Shown one piece after another: positions 5,401 through 7,830 of a stretch of 7,830 nucleotides of DNA (position 1 is its first letter; each line of letters starts with the position of its first letter). The notes under the pieces were generated by a model. The model had not been told where the DNA came from and made no database searches. It saw only the letters and a program-made list of their open reading frames with translations. The stretch covers positions 1 to 7,830 of the forward strand of contig JACGYV010000045.1 in NCBI GenBank assembly GCA_014116815.1, read 5' to 3'. The stretch comes from Holosporaceae bacterium 'Namur'. Lineage in GTDB: Bacteria; Pseudomonadota; Alphaproteobacteria; Rickettsiales; Midichloriaceae. The position numbers were made by a program, and so were the translations under genes.

Positions 5401-7830
5401 AAGCCCAAGCTTTAGGGCGAACTGCACGCCAAGGTAATAGTGGAAGTGGGCAATTAATAATTAATACCGATGAAGCATTAGCTAAGCTTCAAAATGCTTA
5501 TACTTGGTACCAAGTCAATGGAACATATTCCATTGATAATTTAATGGAGTGGCGTAATTTAGCTGAAACACAAAGGTTATTACAAGACAAAGTTTGCCAG
5601 ACTGAAATGATGACGCTTAAAGATAATCTTTTTAAAGAATTTGGTGAGTTTTTAAAGAAGTTTAAGCATAAAGATAAGGACAGAGAGTTATATTATAATG
5701 CCGAGGTAGAACAAAGTAGAGAATTATGGGGGTTATGGCTTAAAGATCAGCTCAAATTGATGGAATGCAATATAACTGATAAGCTTGATGAAAAGTCTGA
5801 TTTATCTGAGAGAAATAATAACATTAAAAAGCAAGTAACGACCAATTTTACAAAATTTAAAGATGAGATAACTGAAAAGCATAAAAACTCAACATTAATA
5901 ATAAACCCTAGTTATTTGACTATTAGAGGTTTAGAAACTAACTCTCTTTCTGATCTCAATAGAGCAATAGAATTAGATCCTGATTTTTCTTTTGCTGCCC
6001 ACTATGTTAAAGCTAATTTATTGATAAGTAGCAATGATAAGGCAGGAGTAAAAGAGCACCTTCACAAAGCATTAGACAATATAAATAATGTTATTATTCC
6101 TCTTTACGAGTTACCAATAAGTTTAGTAGGAATTCAGGATATTACAAACAATGAATTGCCTCTTTCTAAGCAGTTTAGAGGTAAAATTAATATTCTTACA
6201 ACTATGGCTGAAAATATAGTGCTAGATATTAGCATTGTAGAATCAGCTATGGGTGATGACCAAATACATCTTACAATAGAATCTTTTACTTTTCTCAAAG
6301 ATGCAATTAATAATTATAATCAGCTAAAAGATGAAGCAAATGAAATATCTGCTTTAGGTATCGTAGGATTTTACGAAATTGGAACAATATTCATTCCTGA
6401 GGAGGATAACAGCTTTTTTGGTAATGTATTTGCTTTTGTAGTTGGAGTTTTTCAAATAGTAGTAGGGGCAGCATTAGCAATAGGAAGCTCCGGGTTATTA
6501 GGGCACTTAAGCGTTGGTATTATAGTTGGAGGGATTAAGGATGTAGTAACAACAGCGATTGCAACAGCTCAAGGGCAACGAATTGATATTGGGCAGTATT
6601 TTAAAAGTAAAGGGATAGAATTAGCAGTAAGTGTAATATTAGCTGGAATACAGACCGGGATTGAAAAGCTTGGAATTGGGGAATCTTTAGGGTTTAAAAA
6701 AGCAACGCCTGCTACCCTTACTGAAAGGTTAACTGATCATGTAATGATAACCGGAATATCAAGTGTAGCTAAACAAGCGCTTAAGGTAGGGCTTAAGAAA
6801 AATCAGCGTGAGATAGAAGAATCGATAAGGAAATCAATCCACTCAATGCTACAAGCCCATAAGGAAGAGCTTAATAAAGTAGTCGCTTATGATGAATGGA
6901 GCAATAATAAGCAAGCGCAAAAGAAAATGCTTGCAGCAGCACAGTATATGCTAGCTAAGGATTATCAAGGCAAATATAGACAGGCACATCAACAAATCTT
7001 AAGAGGAGTGGCAGGAGGGTTGCCTGTAGTGGGAGCAGCAATGACTGGTTATGATATAGCTGATACCTTGAATGATGTGTTAAGCATTACTGATGACTTT
7101 TGTGATAAGCTAGGAAGTAAAATGCATGAATATGCACCCAGTGATAAGCACTTGATGAATGCCGGTTTAAAAAGCAAAGAGGGTGGCTTTGGTTCGTACG
7201 ATGCAAATAACATAATTAGCACTTTAAGTGGCAGTAACATATTTAGTGATGAAATACTAGTATCTGGGAGTTGTTCTACTATTCCAAGTATGGAGCTTGG
7301 AGTATTTAATAAGCAAGAAGAAAAAGAAAAGATAAAGGAGGTATGTGAGAAGGTAGATGATATAGAAGACCTGGAGTTTGAAGAGCAAACCGAGAAGGTT
7401 GTAAATGATCTAGGAAATATGATAACCAATCAGATAGTCAAGATGGTTAGGAATGGAATATTTTCTCCAATAGGAGATATGATCGGCTCATTTACTTGGG
7501 GTAAATTTAAAGAATTCCAAGATCAAGCTAAGGATAATATTAATAAGAATAAAGAAGGAAGTAAATTAACTCCAGAACAAGAAGAAAGCTTTAGGAAAGC
7601 AGAAACTCGTGATGAATCAGTAAGAGTAGCTAAAGAATACTATGAAGCAAAGAACCTGGAAGTACCGATAGAAGCACAGAACGCCATAATGGCAGGGTTA
7701 AAGGCGAAAGTAGTTGATGGCAAGCTTATCTTTGAAAACAGTAAGGGTGAAAGAGTTGATATCAGTGGATACAAGGAGAATTTCCAACAACAGAAAGAAC
7801 CTAAACAAGAATTTAAGCAAAATAAGCAGA
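2493..7830 (+). CDS. Giant multidomain protein with a SecA-like DEAD motor, 3' end outside the window
   Basis: At least 1779 residues with no stop or frameshift. In order: two FDxxYYLxxxPDV-type repeats (10-84); helical HEAT-like repeats (about 226-379); a SecA-like motor (about 485-991) with Walker A TGEGKS 511-516, motif Ia SSPILAERD 538-546, Walker B DEVD 614-617, SDGLHQ 777-782, GMTGT 817-821, TNLAGRGTD 935-943 and GRTARQG 975-981; a helical stretch; a TPR-like unit (1150-1197); a glycine-rich hydrophobic segment (1310-1396); a second small hydrophobic stretch (1505-1520); and a Lys/Glu/Gln-rich C-terminal part. All residues needed for ATP hydrolysis are visible, so the motor should be active. 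It is not housekeeping SecA, which is about 800-900 residues long with Walker A near residue 105. No Sec-type signal peptide is seen. It resembles, from memory, large uncharacterised SecA-like proteins of intracellular bacteria and of some invertebrates and protists. A role in host interaction, as a toxin or effector, is inference; a cytosolic remodelling ATPase is the main alternative. Confidence 0.85.
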   Translation, partial: MGTYTDNILFDEGYYLSSYPDVLLGIQYGVYENGLDHWEKYGRDNCYIPNKYFNESNYLHSNPHLVSEASKTEHTCVLHHWLKHSDLVSILAEYSNKGNPLNHPEIKYLEDNLSNNNSLDIIAKIFKDQISEYNAKITNSGLAKISEIVWNDTISENIKLNYAVLLEHQIANKINNNFIIDTATIFPGIDKCYVSINAKLSEICSDIIQTLAKLGELKEVFEQELNVSDKTIELIESLLVEGRITNISDEERILSTLKLAIDKGYKLQTTSLPYFTDLLNKSIFIEVAVQAIHQILETEGNLDSDTKEKLLEIISSDESYNLKEHAVYSIGYYIKNSNSTLADDGTKTLSNLIQTPIGKAAYFTLKAHIKNGGKVEEELQKQLLEYEEILENLNSDNASCGKESEAKTEDVLWKELISENNFDQMVIAEINSILAKIKEVEAEKKIHTWLEDDIVKWSINPEEVNEKIAEVLAVIKRAMFLSQAIEPRLIQVIATLLIYKGENGRLAQIATGEGKSVIVAMLTAIKVLEGNGAEILTSSPILAERDSGDQKKFYQLLGITNGDNTKLAENSQKEAYKQSIVYGDITNYIGDLLRHEYMDRNIRGDRKPGVIVVDEVDNMCIDQSSHIVMLSSLLSRFEFLQPLLVAIWGRLEQIVAQFDTNDEGNLVWVDWQLNLDTNKYDKHKEYEVEDHTKFIHGLLVGYINKLINGTEAIIKVPVHLKAFAKDQVDNWASSAIVAYNYESEKQYTFTKAEDGDFEIAPIDFSNTGIIQTNTELSDGLHQFLEIKHNLKISSEKLTITFMSNKAFFERYKGKIFGMTGTLGTTDDRALLSTLYGVDSISIPTFKPKDFTKLPAVLANDADWENAVIENVKKVLEVRRAVLLIAETVFQAESFKEILESTGYDKTKIKLYSRNDDLQQTLTNRRLEEGEIIIATNLAGRGTDLKTSCDVEKRGGLHVCLSYLPDNYRVEAQALGRTARQGNSGSGQLIINTDEALAKLQNAYTWYQVNGTYSIDNLMEWRNLAETQRLLQDKVCQTEMMTLKDNLFKEFGEFLKKFKHKDKDRELYYNAEVEQSRELWGLWLKDQLKLMECNITDKLDEKSDLSERNNNIKKQVTTNFTKFKDEITEKHKNSTLIINPSYLTIRGLETNSLSDLNRAIELDPDFSFAAHYVKANLLISSNDKAGVKEHLHKALDNINNVIIPLYELPISLVGIQDITNNELPLSKQFRGKINILTTMAENIVLDISIVESAMGDDQIHLTIESFTFLKDAINNYNQLKDEANEISALGIVGFYEIGTIFIPEEDNSFFGNVFAFVVGVFQIVVGAALAIGSSGLLGHLSVGIIVGGIKDVVTTAIATAQGQRIDIGQYFKSKGIELAVSVILAGIQTGIEKLGIGESLGFKKATPATLTERLTDHVMITGISSVAKQALKVGLKKNQREIEESIRKSIHSMLQAHKEELNKVVAYDEWSNNKQAQKKMLAAAQYMLAKDYQGKYRQAHQQILRGVAGGLPVVGAAMTGYDIADTLNDVLSITDDFCDKLGSKMHEYAPSDKHLMNAGLKSKEGGFGSYDANNIISTLSGSNIFSDEILVSGSCSTIPSMELGVFNKQEEKEKIKEVCEKVDDIEDLEFEEQTEKVVNDLGNMITNQIVKMVRNGIFSPIGDMIGSFTWGKFKEFQDQAKDNINKNKEGSKLTPEQEESFRKAETRDESVRVAKEYYEAKNLEVPIEAQNAIMAGLKAKVVDGKLIFENSKGERVDISGYKENFQQQKEPKQEFKQNKQ
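2520..2744 (+). other. Two N-terminal FDxxYYLxxxPDV-type repeats of the giant protein
   Basis: Residues 10-43 read FDEGYYLSSYPDV, then a helix and HWEKYGRD. Residues 53-84 repeat the plan in weaker form: FNESNYLHSNPHLV, then HHWLKH. This unit (Phe-Asp/Asn, Tyr-Leu, Asn/Tyr-Pro-Asp, then His-Trp/Tyr...Gly) is frequent in bacterial RTX-like calcium-binding exoproteins and some glycosyltransferases, where its role is unknown. Its presence so close to the ATG supports the chosen start, and it hints that the protein acts outside the bacterial cell. Confidence 0.7.
3168..3629 (+). other. HEAT/armadillo-like helical repeats of the giant protein
   Basis: Residues 226-379 divide into about four units of 34-43 residues, each with two amphipathic helices: starting near 226, 269, 304 and 343. 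The second helix carries a recurring A-x-x-x-I/L pattern ending in a basic-Asn/Asp-Gly turn (LKLAIDKG, AVQAIHQIL, AVYSIGYYIKN, AYFTLKAHIKNG). Such solenoids usually bind other proteins. Repeat boundaries are by eye. Confidence 0.5.
3945..5465 (+). other. SecA-like DEAD motor domain of the giant protein
   Basis: Both RecA-like halves are present in SecA order. The first has Gln491, TGEGKS with Lys515, SSPILAERD, a YGDITNYIGDLLRHE segment matching the SecA YGTNNEFGFDYLRDN motif, and DEVD 614-617. An insert of about 200 residues follows, at the place of the SecA preprotein-binding domain, and ends in SDGLHQ and GMTGT. The second half has TNLAGRGTD, GGLHV (954-958) and GRTARQG with Arg976 and Arg979. 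Differences from SecA are Ser for Thr after the Walker lysine, and the GRTARQG form instead of GRSGRQG. No SecA zinc-binding tail (CxCxSGKKxKxCHG) follows. Confidence 0.9.
5940..6083 (+). other. TPR-like unit of the giant protein
   Basis: Residues 1150-1197 contain DLNRAIELDPDFSFAAHYVKANLL followed by EHLHKALDNI, which fits the tetratricopeptide pattern (A-I-x-L-D-P, then A-x-x-x-x-A). Only one and a half repeats are visible. The preceding 60 residues are charged and probably coiled-coil. The unit is likely a protein-protein contact site. Confidence 0.6.
6420..6680 (+). other. Glycine-rich hydrophobic, potentially membrane-inserting segment
   Basis: Residues 1312-1348 are almost entirely hydrophobic with regularly spaced glycines (VVGVFQIVVGAALAIGSSG, then GIIVGGI), and a third hydrophobic helix covers 1374-1390 (GIELAVSVILAGIQTG). 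A short polar loop with IDIGQYF separates them. Gly-zipper helices of this type are found in the translocation or pore regions of large bacterial toxins, but also in packed soluble helices. The pattern G..DV..AI......I.IG.Y...KGI.LAVS looks like a conserved module rather than a random hydrophobic run. Confidence 0.5.

Noticed and set aside
7049..7429. Minus-strand frame of 126 codons, rich in Ser, Phe and Leu
   Set aside because: It is opposite the charged C-terminal part of the giant protein, shows no motif or start signal, and has a composition typical of an antisense shadow.
2493..7830. Annotation as housekeeping secA (preprotein translocase)
   Set aside because: The motor begins about 400 residues too late, at least 780 residues follow it, the SecA zinc-binding tail is not seen, and repeat, TPR and hydrophobic modules are added.
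1..7830. CRISPR array, tRNA or rRNA genes
   Set aside because: No regularly spaced direct repeats with spacers, no cloverleaf with a conserved T-loop, and no rRNA-like segment was seen; nearly the whole window is explained by coding frames.

Overview
The window is AT-rich (about one third G+C by eye, with A/T-ending codons) and holds few but very large genes. This composition, the IS3-type element and the gene content suggest an obligate intracellular or symbiotic bacterium, with a Rickettsiales-like alphaproteobacterium as the best guess. No taxonomic marker gene is present, so this is inference.

Layout, left to right: (i) 1-127 is the right-hand end of an IS3-family insertion sequence, comprising the last 30 codons of its transposase and the terminal inverted repeat. 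(ii) 128-436 is a non-coding, very AT-rich leader. The last six bases of the insertion sequence read TTGACA and lie exactly 17 bp from TATATA in the flanking DNA, so the element appears to supply the -35 box of an outward promoter aimed at the genes downstream. (iii) 437-2470 encodes a 677-residue beta-rich protein resembling the beta-helix part of filamentous haemagglutinin/CdiA-type exoproteins, but without a signal peptide or two-partner-secretion domain. (iv) 2493-7830 is one uninterrupted reading frame that starts 22 bp after the previous stop and runs off the window (at least 1779 residues).

The giant protein is the main item of interest. In order it shows two N-terminal FDxxYYLxxxPDV-type repeats, a helical region with HEAT/armadillo-like repeats, a full SecA-like DEAD motor with intact ATPase motifs, a helical region, a TPR-like unit, a glycine-rich hydrophobic segment that may insert in membranes, and a long charged C-terminal part. 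It is not the housekeeping SecA: the motor sits about 400 residues further in than in SecA and is followed by at least 780 additional residues. The two genes look like a co-transcribed pair. The working hypothesis is a host-interaction or toxin-like two-gene module of an intracellular bacterium, possibly switched on by the neighbouring insertion sequence. Its function cannot be fixed from the sequence alone.
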